Below are positions 8,628 to 17,387 of a stretch of 64,000 bases of DNA, piece by piece. This stretch comes from Wandonia haliotis (GTDB lineage Bacteria > Bacteroidota > Bacteroidia > Flavobacteriales_D > Crocinitomicaceae). The notes beneath the pieces were generated by a model. That model was not told the DNA's origin. It saw only the letters and a program-made list of their open reading frames with translations, and searched no databases. The translations under genes were made by a program, and so were the position numbers. The stretch lies in NCBI RefSeq assembly GCF_039523435.1, contig NZ_BAAAFH010000011.1:434001-498000 (forward strand), read 5' to 3'. Position 1 is the first letter of the stretch. Each line of letters starts with the position of its first letter.

Positions 8628-9743
8628 TCAGGTAACCTGAATAAAATCGATCACCAGTTTCTCCTGTAAAAACTTAAACTTTCTCATATCCTGGGGAGTC
8701 ACAAAAGCAATTGAAATCCCGCGTTTTCCTGCGCGTGCTGTCCTTCCACTTCGATGTGTATAAAACTCTGCCTGATCAGGTAAATTGTAATGAACAACAA
8801 AAGCCAGGTTATCAATATCAAGTCCCCGGGCAGCCATATCTGTTGCTACGAGTAGCCTGAATTTCTTTGCCACAAACCCTCTCATCACTTTGTCCCGCTC
8901 CTTTTGTGTAAGATCGCCATGTAATTGATCCGCTTCAAACCCCTTAGCCACTAACATTTCGTTGACAGTTTTCGCATCTCCTTTTGTCCGGACAAAAATA
9001 ATACCCCGGGCATTTCCCATTGCTTTAAGAAAAGCAGTCAACATGTATGACTTTTCATGTTTCTCACAAAGAATATACTGGTGTTCTATTAACGGGTTTA
9101 TGACTTCCGCTTTGCTTCCTACACGTACAGAAGGAGCTCCTTTCGCCATATACGTAGAAATTACCTCCTGTAAACCATGGGGAATCGTTGCTGAAAAAAG
9201 CCAGATCTTACGAAAATCATTTGTTTTGGTCAAAATTCTGTCAATTTCCTTTTTAAATCCCATTGCCAGAATTTCATCCGCTTCATCCAATATAAACTGA
9301 TGAATTCCGGAAAGATCTACTACGCCTTTATTCATCAATTCCACCAACCTTCCGGGTGTGGCAACCAATACTTGTGTGGGACGTGATAGTTGCTGTATCT
9401 GTACCTGAATATCTTCCCCGCCGTAAACCGATTCAACAAAAACTTTCGAACAATACTTCGAATATTTAAAAACGGCCTTCGCGTTTTGTTTGCACAACTC
9501 CCTCGTGGGACATAAAATAACCGCCTGAATACGTTTATTAGCCGGATCGACTCTTTCGAGAACCGGAACAACAAAAGCAACCGTTTTACCGGTTCCGGTT
9601 TGTGCCTGTCCGACAAAATCCGTTTTTTGATGAATCAAAACAGGAAGTGACTTTTCCTGAATCTCTGTAGGAGTATGAATCCCCAACTCCGATAATCCTC
9701 TACAAATTTTATCCGATACACCAAGTTCCTGAAACGTCGACAT
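8628..9743 (-). CDS. DEAD-box ATP-dependent RNA helicase, core-only form
   Basis: The protein has 371 residues. All helicase motifs can be read: Q motif region TPTEIQEKSLP, motif I QAQTGTGKT (46-54), Ia PTREL, Ib TPGR, II DEAD (153-156), III SAT (184-186), V ARGLDI and VI HRSGRTARAG (330-339). It stops soon after motif VI, so it lacks the basic or DbpA-like C-terminal extension of many bacterial DEAD proteins. Such proteins unwind RNA in ribosome assembly or decay. The assignment to RhlE, CsdA or another type is not safe. A -7 box on the minus strand lies at 9766-9773. Confidence 0.93.
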   Translation of the reverse strand: MSTFQELGVSDKICRGLSELGIHTPTEIQEKSLPVLIHQKTDFVGQAQTGTGKTVAFVVPVLERVDPANKRIQAVILCPTRELCKQNAKAVFKYSKYCSKVFVESVYGGEDIQVQIQQLSRPTQVLVATPGRLVELMNKGVVDLSGIHQFILDEADEILAMGFKKEIDRILTKTNDFRKIWLFSATIPHGLQEVISTYMAKGAPSVRVGSKAEVINPLIEHQYILCEKHEKSYMLTAFLKAMGNARGIIFVRTKGDAKTVNEMLVAKGFEADQLHGDLTQKERDKVMRGFVAKKFRLLVATDMAARGLDIDNLAFVVHYNLPDQAEFYTHRSGRTARAGKRGISIAFVTPQDMRKFKFLQEKLVIDFIQVT

Positions 9744-9765
9744 GCTATTGCTAAATAATTTGTGC

Positions 9766-9794
9766 CAAAGATAGTCAGAAAACGTGACCTCAAA
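9766..9794 (-). promoter_or_regulatory. Candidate promoter of the DEAD-box helicase gene
   Basis: On the minus strand, TTTG (9791-9794) and TATCTTTG (9766-9773) are separated by 17 bases. Both match the Bacteroidota -33 and -7 elements, with spacing slightly under the usual 19. The ATG follows 22 bases downstream. Confidence 0.5.
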
Positions 9795-9924
9795 AGGATA
9801 GTACCTTTCAATTACAAATTGATTTCGAACCTGAGGAGTTTTTAGTTAAAAGCCCTTTCTGGTCACACCTTTCTTTCGCTTATTTTTTTTTATCACTAAA
9901 TAGTCATTTTCCTGTTAAAAAATT

Positions 9925-9954
9925 TTTGCCGTACTATTAATTAGTGTAAATTGC
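9925..9954 (+). promoter_or_regulatory. Candidate promoter of the 9983-12294 operon
   Basis: TTTG at 9925-9928 and the imperfect -7 box TAAATTGC at 9947-9954 are 18 bases apart. The -7 deviates from TAnnTTTG, so this is a tentative call. The rest of the 239-base gap is A+T-rich with no other structure that I see. Confidence 0.35.
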
Positions 9955-9982
9955 TCCTCGAACCAGTAGTATTAAATTAATT

Positions 9983-10432
9983 ATGAAAACAAAAATTATG
10001 GTGGTTTTAGCCTTTATTGGGCTAAAGGCACTCCCTTCAAGCGCACAATCGCCTGAAATTGTCAATTGGTTAAACCTTCATCCCGAAGTTGAAGCCATTT
10101 CCCAGGAAAGATGGGATTCATTTAATGATCAACAAACAGCTTTCTTCAAGACCAGACCTCTGATCATATTCCAGAATGAAATTACGATTGCAGATATCAA
10201 TACCTATGCTGCAAAAAAAGGAATTTCCGGAATTACCAATGAAAAAAGCAATATTACCGATGCTGTTATCAAAGATTGGATAAAGAATCATCCTGACGTT
10301 AAAATCATTCGCAACTCGGAGTTACGTAAAATGTCCGCGGAGGAGATTGAATTTTATCAGGAATGTTCTCAATGCCTGATTCTTTCCGGTGACGAGATCA
10401 CTTTAGATGATATTAACAGATTTGGACTTTAA
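9983..10432 (+). CDS. Secreted protein made of two tandem repeats of about 55 residues
   Basis: The 149-residue protein has a signal peptide (MKTKIMVVLAFIGLKALPSSAQ). The mature chain is an internal duplication. Copy 1 has IVNWLNLHPEVEAI, then a spacer and EITIADINTYA. Copy 2 has VIKDWIKNHPDVKII, a spacer and EITLDDINRFG. Both share W..[NK]HP[ED]V, a middle F[FY], and a final [GN]EIT[IL].DIN motif. I do not recognise the family. It lies 14 bases before the T9SS cargo gene at 10447, so the two are probably co-transcribed and may work together outside the cell or in the periplasm. Confidence 0.75.
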   Translation: MKTKIMVVLAFIGLKALPSSAQSPEIVNWLNLHPEVEAISQERWDSFNDQQTAFFKTRPLIIFQNEITIADINTYAAKKGISGITNEKSNITDAVIKDWIKNHPDVKIIRNSELRKMSAEEIEFYQECSQCLILSGDEITLDDINRFGL

Positions 10433-10446
10433 AATTTTAACCTAAA

Positions 10447-12294
10447 ATGAAAAAAGCAACACTTATCGCTTGTGCGATATTATTTTCTATTTCATCCATC
10501 TATTCACAAAGTAATGACTGTGTCACTTCAGGGGCAGGAGAATTAACGGTAGGAACTTCCTGTTCCCCTGTAACATTCAATTCCTCGAATAATACAAAAT
10601 ACTGGAATTCGGCTTCCGGATGTAGCGGTTCTAATAATGATGATGCCTGGGGATGGTTCACAGCAACATCCAGTTCAACAACCATCACATTTACACCAGA
10701 TAACACAGGACACGATGCTATTCTACATCTTTTCACAGGATCATGTTCGACCGGAATGAGTGCGTTAACCTGTTCAAACTCCGGAGGAAACGGAGCGAGC
10801 GAAACAATTACTTACGCAACGACTCCGGGACAGGTATACATGGTACGTGTTCAGAGAAATGGCAGTAATCAAACTATGAATGGTACAATCTGTGTGTATA
10901 GTTCTGCTCCTGTCAGTATTTGTAATAACCTGACGGTTTCCACGACAAACTTCTCACAAACAGGGCTTACAACTTGTGGTGCCGGGGATGATTTCTCCTC
11001 TTCAGATGTTTGTGAAGATAGTTACATGAACGGAGATGATTTTGTAATTGAATATACACCCACAACAACAGGGTGCGTATCTATCAGTTTGACAAATACG
11101 GATACTTATACAGGTATATTTGCTACGGATGAATGTCCTTCAAGCCCTACAGCAACCTGTTTAGGTTCGGTGACTAATAGTGCCGGAAATCCTACTCTGG
11201 TAAGTCTTTCAATCACAGCCGGGCAAACATACTACCTCACAGTATCCACCTGGCCTTCTCCGCAATGTACCCCATTTGATATTACAATCAGCACCATTAC
11301 ATGTCCTATTGTTCCTACGAATGTAACATGCGGAGCAATGGATCCGATTTGTTCAGGTTCTCCTATTGCATTTACGGCTGCTGCTGACGGAAGTGAAGCG
11401 GAACCCGGAAATAATTATGACTGTCTGGATTCTCAACCCAACCCCAGTTGGTATTACCTTGAAATATCTCAGGCGGGAGATCTTGTGATTGACATCACTG
11501 CCGCTGATGATGTGGATTATGCAATTTGGGGACCTTTCACTGATCTGACTAACGCACAGGCAAACTGTGGTTCTTATACTACTCCCGTAGATTGTAGCTT
11601 CTCTATATCTGAAACAGAACAGGCATTTGTTAGTGGAGTTTCTGTAGGAGAGGTTTATGTATTATTGGTAACAAACTATGCTGATGTTGTTCAAACTATT
11701 TTTGTTAACGAAGCCGCATCCAACTCCGCAGCAACGGACTGCTCAATTGTACCGCTACCTGTTGAACTGGTTAATTTTGAAGTTTCAAAATTAGAAAATC
11801 ACAACTTGTTGTCCTGGAGGACCAAAACAGAGCTGAATAATGACTATTTTATTGTTCAACGTTCTTTGGATGGTGAATTATGGGAAACTATTGGTTTTGT
11901 TGATGGTAATGGTACTTCAAATGCTGAACACATTTACTACTTCGAAGATCGAATAATTGAAAGTGGTATTTCGTATTACCGATTCAAACAAGTCGATTTT
12001 GACGGAGCATTCCAGTTTTCTCCGATCCGATCAATAAACCGATCAAAAGAGAATAACAGTACAGATCTTTACCCTGTTCCTTCACACGGTGGATTTACTA
12101 TAGCCAGCTCCGGTAAAACAATAAAGGATGTACTGATTTCTGATATTGCAGGTCGTAAAATACTTGTTCAGATCATTCAGAAAACAGACACTTTCTTTAA
12201 AGCTGAACTAGCTAAAAATGCGGAAGGTATTTATAATGTAATCATTATCTATGAAGACGGCAGCGAAGAAGTTCGAAAGCTAATTGTTGAATAG
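10447..12294 (+). CDS. Large secreted protein with a T9SS type A sorting domain
   Basis: The protein has 615 residues. A signal peptide (MKKATLIACAILFSISSIYSQ) is followed by Cys-rich, Ser/Thr-rich beta domains of the kind seen in bacterial adhesins and pre-peptidase modules; WGWFTATSSSTTITFTPD and YYLTVSTWPSPQC are examples. Near 437 the usual Bacteroidota linker begins (LPVELVNFEVSK, LLSWRTKTELNNDYF, YYRFKQVDFDG). The tail (DLYPVPSHGGFTI to EEVRKLIVE) is a T9SS sorting domain, which directs export across the outer membrane and surface attachment. No enzymatic domain is recognised. It is probably a surface or adhesive protein. Confidence 0.85.
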   Translation: MKKATLIACAILFSISSIYSQSNDCVTSGAGELTVGTSCSPVTFNSSNNTKYWNSASGCSGSNNDDAWGWFTATSSSTTITFTPDNTGHDAILHLFTGSCSTGMSALTCSNSGGNGASETITYATTPGQVYMVRVQRNGSNQTMNGTICVYSSAPVSICNNLTVSTTNFSQTGLTTCGAGDDFSSSDVCEDSYMNGDDFVIEYTPTTTGCVSISLTNTDTYTGIFATDECPSSPTATCLGSVTNSAGNPTLVSLSITAGQTYYLTVSTWPSPQCTPFDITISTITCPIVPTNVTCGAMDPICSGSPIAFTAAADGSEAEPGNNYDCLDSQPNPSWYYLEISQAGDLVIDITAADDVDYAIWGPFTDLTNAQANCGSYTTPVDCSFSISETEQAFVSGVSVGEVYVLLVTNYADVVQTIFVNEAASNSAATDCSIVPLPVELVNFEVSKLENHNLLSWRTKTELNNDYFIVQRSLDGELWETIGFVDGNGTSNAEHIYYFEDRIIESGISYYRFKQVDFDGAFQFSPIRSINRSKENNSTDLYPVPSHGGFTIASSGKTIKDVLISDIAGRKILVQIIQKTDTFFKAELAKNAEGIYNVIIIYEDGSEEVRKLIVE

Positions 12295-12314
12295 TCGCTA
12301 ATTTCTGATATATG

Positions 12315-12350
12315 AAAACGGGGTATGGAAAATTCCATACCCCGTTTTTC
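12315..12350. terminator. Bidirectional terminator between convergent genes
   Basis: A 16-bp perfect stem (AAAACGGGGTATGG.. / ..CCATACCCCGTTTT) has A-rich and T-rich flanks. It can stop both the T9SS cargo gene on the + strand and the receptor gene on the - strand. Confidence 0.85.
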
Positions 12351-12367
12351 TTACCTGATTAGTTCTA

Positions 12368-14749
12368 TCACTTTAAGGTGTACATTAATTGTAACATAAA
12401 GTGACGGGGAGCCTGAATATCTCCCGGACGCGTCATTATTTCCTCATTAAACACATTATTTACCATGAAATTGATGTGATAACGCTCTTTATAAGCGTAC
12501 CCCACACGCATATCAAATGCCAGACCTCCCTTTTGATTACGCTCACGATACCCTTTTAATCCGGGAAGAATTTCTGTTCCTGCAATGTTTTCTTCAAACA
12601 CCCGGTCAATATTCCGGACGTGACTGTTATAACGACATGATACACCTAATTTGAATCCCTTATAGCGACCTTCAACATCTCCTTTTATTAGATGCTTGAA
12701 TCTGTATTTAAGAATATTTGTAGTCGTATCCGAAAAAGTAGATCGGTACTCGGCATTATCATTGAGACTGATTGGATTCATATACGTATATCCCACCAGG
12801 GCAATAAGATCTACGTCACCAATTTTTCCTTCACTATTAAAGGAAACCTCAAATCCGGTTATTTTTGCCTTTTCGGCATTCTGTGCCTGAAATCCTAATA
12901 ACTGGGCAACCGAATACCCCTCATTTAATAAGTCAAAGTACTCATTCAAATCATCCGGATTATTTATATCAATTGGCTGGTAGGTCTTTGGATTGAATAT
13001 TCCAAATGCAAATTCAATCATATCGTCGTATTGATTGATGAAACCTGCCACATCTAGCATTCCTTTCCATTTACCAATACGAAAAACTTGCCTTGCCCCA
13101 ATCTCTGCAGCCCATCCTGTTTCACGATTCAGATTTGGATTTGGAAAAATATTTAATGCCCCCACATTGGTAAACGTATACCTTTCTGCAACAGAAGGAT
13201 AACGAACTCCCTGACCAAAAGAAGTCCGCAAAAATGTACCTTTGAACAACTGATAGTTAGCTGCTGCCCGTACAATCGGATAGATAGGTGATTTGTATTT
13301 ATCATTTTTCCCAAAATAGTAGTACGAGTCCCCCTGTCGTTTATTTTGTTCGAAGAACTCCCCTCTTATTCCCCCGGTAAGTATAAGTTTTTTCCATAAT
13401 CTTTGTTCATACTGTAAATAGACAGCCGGATTAATAGATGTATTTGTTCCAAACAGATTCGCTTTTACCGTAACATACGTATTTGAAATTCCCGTCGTTA
13501 ACACTCCTCCCCATTTGTTTTTATTTTGAAACTGATAATCGGCAAAATAGGTAACGGATCCGTTATCCTGGTCCGGGTTATTTACGGTTTGATTATCGAT
13601 ATAATACACACGGGTACGAAGATTATGTGTATTTCCTTTTTTATCAATATACTTTACATAAGGATCTACATTCAATCGGTATCCTCTGTTTAAAATAACG
13701 GTTGAATTGGAATCCGTATAGTCCCCTCCTCCACTCGGTGTATAGGCTAGAGAGTCATTTTCCCAAATGATATACAAACCTGATTTCACCCATTGGAAAT
13801 TATACCCTACTCCTGCTTTTAGTCCTTTTACCTTCTGAGGTCTGTAAAAAAAAGTCCCGCTGATTCTTCCGCGAGCCTGTGTTTCTCCCTCCCGGTATCC
13901 CTGGTCTGAAAAACCATGTCCGGCAACGGTAAATCCAAATCGCTTGTACATTTTCCCATAATAGACATCAGCAAACCCTAGCATTGGGTTCTTCGACCAC
14001 CATTTCAAACTACTTCGCTTTGGATTATCATAAACTCCTCCCTGTAACTTTACCCGTAGCTCACCATCTACAGACGGTTCCCGTTCCGATAAAGAAACAA
14101 CGCCATTGAGTGCGCCACTCCCGTACAATACAGAAGATGCTCCTTTTATCACTTCGATCTGAGAAACATTTTCAATCGGAATGGCATTAAATTTTATATC
14201 ACCAACGTCCCCTGTTAACAATGGCATTCCCTCCCACAACAACATCACACGCGACCCAACACCATAAGCAAATCCACTGCCTCCCCTTATACTGATTTGT
14301 CCATCCATAGCATATACTCCGGGGCTTTGATCAACAGCTCCTTCCAGGTCCACAAACCCCTTACTTTCAATCAGATCAGCCTTAATAATCTCCATAGAGA
14401 TGGGAACTTCTTCCAATTCCTGTTCTCTTCTTCCGGCAGACACTACAACCGTAGATAATATGCGGTCCGATGATTTCAGGCGAATAGTGATTGCTGATGG
14501 TTTCTCCACAAGAGTTGTATCAGTTTCATAGCCAATATAGCTTGTAATCAATTGAACAGGAAAAGTAGAACTATTCAATTTAAAATTCCCGTCAAAATCA
14601 GTAATAGCTTTCGCTCCATTAGTAATTTCCATGCGAGCTCCAACAACCGGTTCATTGTTTTTCGCATCAATAACTTTCCCCGTAATATTTTGGGCATGAA
14701 AACAAAAAGAAGACATACCCAGTACACAAGCCAGTAAAGTTTTTTTCAT
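12368..14749 (-). CDS. TonB-dependent outer-membrane receptor
   Basis: The protein has 793 residues. After the signal peptide comes a carboxypeptidase-regulatory-like beta sandwich at about residues 21-98 (ITGKVIDAKNNEPVVGARM). The plug domain starts near 115 (EVPISMEIIKADLIESKG; GVYAMDGQISIRGGSGFA; IEVIKGASSVLYGSGALNG). The 22-strand barrel fills the rest and ends RHFMLQLMYTLK, with the usual aromatic end. It imports a scarce solute using TonB energy. The length and the lack of a SusD partner argue against a SusC-type glycan receptor and favour a siderophore, cobalamin, metal or peptide. No regulator or Fur-like box is evident. The 248-base gap upstream also holds the promoter of the next gene. 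Confidence 0.9.
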   Translation of the reverse strand: MKKTLLACVLGMSSFCFHAQNITGKVIDAKNNEPVVGARMEITNGAKAITDFDGNFKLNSSTFPVQLITSYIGYETDTTLVEKPSAITIRLKSSDRILSTVVVSAGRREQELEEVPISMEIIKADLIESKGFVDLEGAVDQSPGVYAMDGQISIRGGSGFAYGVGSRVMLLWEGMPLLTGDVGDIKFNAIPIENVSQIEVIKGASSVLYGSGALNGVVSLSEREPSVDGELRVKLQGGVYDNPKRSSLKWWSKNPMLGFADVYYGKMYKRFGFTVAGHGFSDQGYREGETQARGRISGTFFYRPQKVKGLKAGVGYNFQWVKSGLYIIWENDSLAYTPSGGGDYTDSNSTVILNRGYRLNVDPYVKYIDKKGNTHNLRTRVYYIDNQTVNNPDQDNGSVTYFADYQFQNKNKWGGVLTTGISNTYVTVKANLFGTNTSINPAVYLQYEQRLWKKLILTGGIRGEFFEQNKRQGDSYYYFGKNDKYKSPIYPIVRAAANYQLFKGTFLRTSFGQGVRYPSVAERYTFTNVGALNIFPNPNLNRETGWAAEIGARQVFRIGKWKGMLDVAGFINQYDDMIEFAFGIFNPKTYQPIDINNPDDLNEYFDLLNEGYSVAQLLGFQAQNAEKAKITGFEVSFNSEGKIGDVDLIALVGYTYMNPISLNDNAEYRSTFSDTTTNILKYRFKHLIKGDVEGRYKGFKLGVSCRYNSHVRNIDRVFEENIAGTEILPGLKGYRERNQKGGLAFDMRVGYAYKERYHINFMVNNVFNEEIMTRPGDIQAPRHFMLQLMYTLK

Positions 14750-14967
14750 AAAGTTTCATAGTATAGCATTAATTGCTCTATCATACAACAGCTCAATTAA
14801 CAATAGTTTAATCCGATTCTTTCATAATAAGTCGTCACCAAAATACATATTATTTCTAAAAAACAAATCGATTCCCATTGACCTGCCAAAATAAATCTTT
14901 TCACATCCTGTAGAAGAGGATCAGGTTGAAAAGGAAACTATTTTTTCTCACAGAATTAAAAAAAGAA

Positions 14968-14975
14968 TATATTTG
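14968..14975 (+). promoter_or_regulatory. -7 promoter box upstream of the MopE-like cargo gene
   Basis: TATATTTG matches TAnnTTTG exactly and lies 22 bases before the ATG at 14998. I do not see a -33 TTTG at the right distance. Confidence 0.45.
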
Positions 14976-14997
14976 AGTGAATTAATGATTAGAAATT

Positions 14998-16176
14998 ATG
15001 AAGAAACTATTACTACCCGTATCGATTGCTTTTTTCGGTATTAACCAAACATTTGCTCAATGTACGCCTGTTGACTGCTCGGCTACGCTTCAGGCATACG
15101 GTGGTGTTTGTGATACCATGATGCTGGATGGAACCGTCAACCAATCCTACTCTGATTTTGAATCTTTTGTACTTACTCCCAATTGTTTTGATGCCGGAAT
15201 GATTGATCCCGGTCAGGCGGGTGTGGAAATAAAAATTACCAATATTGATAATTTTTCATATTCCGGTTTTCCTAATGGGGTATCCGGCCAAACCAATCAA
15301 TCATCCTATCAGTCAGGGAGTTCAAATACGCTTGGCTGTCTTGCAGTCAGTGGAACACCAACAGAAATAGGTGTTTTTAATCTTACTATGACATTTTTGG
15401 CTGATGTGCAATTATGCGGTGCAATACCTGCTCCCATCAATGATAATGAGGCGAGCTATGTATTATGGATGACCGTTAAGCCTGTTGCTACTTTTAGTGG
15501 GTTAAGTTCGGAGTACTGTGTTACAGACGGACCTGTAAACCTGAGTATTACAGGTACAGCAGGAGGAACACTTTCAGGTCCGGGAATAACGGGGACAACT
15601 TTCAACCCTTCTACTGCAGGACCCGGAACGCATGAAATTAAATATGTTGTTTCCAAACAAGAAGGAGCCGCTATTGCTCCGGCTGCTGACAGCATGATTG
15701 TAACCGTAAATGTTTATAACGCGGGAACTACTTTTTACCAGGATGCGGATAATGACGGATACGGGGATATTAATTCTACCATTCAAGCCTGCACACCTCC
15801 AACAGGTTTTGTAAATAACAGTTTGGATTGTGATGATTCTGATCCTACTATTTATCCGGGCGCAGTTGAAATACCTGACGATGGTATTGATCAGGATTGT
15901 GATGGTTCTGATGCTTTCCTGAGTATTGAAGAATTATCCAGTGAATTGCTCACTATATATCCGAACCCTACTAATGGTAGCTTAAAAGTAGATTTGGGTA
16001 ATCTCACTATGCAGGAGATTCAGATTCTTGATCTGAACGGAAGAATTGTTCACTCCGTAAGTGTCCAGTCTTCATCAATTGAATTGGATGTACAAAACCT
16101 GAACAATGGAATTTATATTTTATCTGTTTCCGTTGAAGGAAGTTTACTTCAAAAGAAAATTATCGTACGAAAATAG
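14998..16176 (+). CDS. Secreted protein with a MopE-like metal-binding repeat and T9SS tail
   Basis: The protein has 392 residues. A signal peptide (MKKLLLPVSIAFFGINQTFAQ) is followed by a Cys-containing unknown domain (25-165) and an Ig-like or PKD-like module (170-245, SGPGITGTTFNPSTAGPGTH). At about 250-302 lies the putative metal-binding MopE segment: FYQDADNDGYGD, LDCDDSDPTIYPGAVE and DDGIDQDCDGSD, with regularly spaced Asp and Cys. The C-terminal LLTIYPNPTNGSLKVDLG to LLQKKIIVRK is a T9SS type A sorting domain. It should be exported to the surface. Calcium or copper binding is plausible from the motif but unproven here. Confidence 0.85.
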   Translation: MKKLLLPVSIAFFGINQTFAQCTPVDCSATLQAYGGVCDTMMLDGTVNQSYSDFESFVLTPNCFDAGMIDPGQAGVEIKITNIDNFSYSGFPNGVSGQTNQSSYQSGSSNTLGCLAVSGTPTEIGVFNLTMTFLADVQLCGAIPAPINDNEASYVLWMTVKPVATFSGLSSEYCVTDGPVNLSITGTAGGTLSGPGITGTTFNPSTAGPGTHEIKYVVSKQEGAAIAPAADSMIVTVNVYNAGTTFYQDADNDGYGDINSTIQACTPPTGFVNNSLDCDDSDPTIYPGAVEIPDDGIDQDCDGSDAFLSIEELSSELLTIYPNPTNGSLKVDLGNLTMQEIQILDLNGRIVHSVSVQSSSIELDVQNLNNGIYILSVSVEGSLLQKKIIVRK

Positions 16177-16212
16177 TATTGAGTTTTACTAGTGTTCGAT
16201 AGAACTTATAGA

Positions 16213-16246
16213 AAAGCGGGAGGTCTGTAAAGGATCTCCCGCTTTC
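16213..16246 (+). terminator. Hairpin after the MopE-like cargo gene
   Basis: AAAGCGGGAG and CTCCCGCTTT form a 10-bp perfect stem with a 14-base loop. The T-run after it is short (CTTTCACG), so termination efficiency is uncertain. It marks the last feature before the accessory block. Confidence 0.6.
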
Positions 16247-16326
16247 ACGTAATATGGTTTTGCAGAACTCAACCACCTAAAAAAAGCAACTGCTTTTGGA
16301 TAGTAAATTTCTCTGAGTTATTGACT

Positions 16327-16485
16327 ATGCATACACTACTACATCGTTCCGTACCACCATTCCTGGAAAGCAAAACTGATTTATGGTATATTCAAACCCT
16401 TTTAGGCCACAGCAGTAGTAAAACACCGGAAACAGACATAATGATCACATTTTCAAGTATTCAAAGTCCATTTGATGATTTGTAA
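16327..16485 (+). pseudogene. Decayed 3' end of a tyrosine recombinase (integron integrase candidate)
   Basis: The 52-codon frame keeps the C-terminal signature of XerD/IntI-like recombinases: MHTLLH (box II, where the usual HTLRH has lost its Arg), PFLESKTDLWYIQTLLGHSSS (the LLGH box with its His), SKT, and the terminal SPFDDL ending common in Bacteroidota integrases. The catalytic Tyr, expected in T.EIY.H, is replaced by PETDIMIT, and HSFATHL has become HRSVPPF. Upstream bases carry stops and shifts, so the rest of the gene is gone. It cannot be active. It reads toward the cassettes and its stop lies about 105 bases from the first cassette boundary. Confidence 0.75.
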
Positions 16486-16588
16486 ATCAAAAACATTTCA
16501 TTAATTTCACAATGTAATATTCAGTAAAACTGTACAATGTTTCCATATTGTAGACGATAGTGTATGGTTAAATTGGATGTATAAACTA

Positions 16589-16595
16589 GTTGGCA
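16589..16595 (+). other. First right-core site (attI-like position) of the array
   Basis: GTTGGCA precedes the first cassette gene. It is the same core that ends unit 1 at 17365. Bases from 16590 (TTGGCAGTA) are the exact reverse complement of the left core of unit 1's attC (TACTGCCAA at 17239-17247). This marks the junction between the integrase side and the first cassette. Confidence 0.55.
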
Positions 16596-16604
16596 GTAAT
16601 ATAA

Positions 16605-17234
16605 ATGAGACAGAACAGTCATGGCATAATACGAGCTCTTCGTAGGGTTGAGAAAAACTCAACACAGGAAACTAACGAAAAGAAAGGAGGAAGTGGAAAT
16701 TTTATTTCTTTTCTTGCTTTGATAATTTCAATAGTTGCACTCTACTTTCAATTTTTCTATTATCATTACGACTTGAATGCCAGTTTTATAAGTGGTGGAT
16801 ACGAAAATGATTCTTTACGACTTCACATTATTTACCATAACAAAGGAAATCAAGATGGAACCATTTTGAAGGCTGAAGTATGGTATTTTTCAGATTCAAA
16901 TGTTGAACGACCCAAGAATCATCTGGGATTTCGTTCAAAATTGAATGACCCAGTAATATTACCTCCTGGAAGTCAAGAGTTTCATATCATTTCAGAGCCA
17001 ACAGATTTTAAAATTTTTGACTTTGAAAAAAATAATACAAATCCATTTGACACTCTGAGAATACAATTGCAATTCAGATATCTAAATGATTATAACCTTC
17101 TATCTGAAAAAGAAGAGATTGTTGGGTGGGTTACCCTTGACAGCAATAAACAAGTAGACTACTATTCATTGTCTTTCAAAAATATAATTCTCGAAACGGA
17201 TACTTATATCTCTGAAACGTATAGAAGTAAATAA
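16605..17234 (+). CDS. Cassette 1: single-span membrane protein of unknown function
   Basis: The protein has 209 residues. A basic N-terminal segment (IIRALRRVEKN) leads to one membrane helix at about 33-51 (FISFLALIISIVALYFQFF). A predicted beta-rich extracytoplasmic domain follows (SLRLHIIYHNKGNQDGTIL; LPPGSQEFHIISEP), which resembles an immunoglobulin-like fold. I do not recognise a family. The gene fills cassette 1 almost completely, starting 15 bases after the core site and ending just before its attC. Codon use is more A+T-rich than in the flanking core genes. Confidence 0.7.
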   Translation: MRQNSHGIIRALRRVEKNSTQETNEKKGGSGNFISFLALIISIVALYFQFFYYHYDLNASFISGGYENDSLRLHIIYHNKGNQDGTILKAEVWYFSDSNVERPKNHLGFRSKLNDPVILPPGSQEFHIISEPTDFKIFDFEKNNTNPFDTLRIQLQFRYLNDYNLLSEKEEIVGWVTLDSNKQVDYYSLSFKNIILETDTYISETYRSK

Positions 17235-17238
17235 ATAC

Positions 17239-17371
17239 TACTGCCAACAAAATGTAAAAAATAGCGCGGGTTGACGGTCATCCGAGAGGTTTAGGTTTTT
17301 CGGCCAGCTTTGGTTTCAGCCGACAATTAATTACTTTTAAACGCGCCAATTTTTTACACAAACCGTTGGCA
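17239..17371 (+). repeat. attC-like site of cassette 1
   Basis: The left core TACTGCCAAC (17239-17248) is the exact reverse complement of the cassette's first nine bases. The inner arms pair TGTAAAAAAT..GCGCG with CGCGCCAATTTTTTACA. The right core GTTGGC lies at 17365-17370. The central loop shares GCGGGTTGACGG-like sequence with the sites at 22946 and 24062. Confidence 0.7.
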
Positions 17372-17387
17372 ACAATGAATCAACCAT

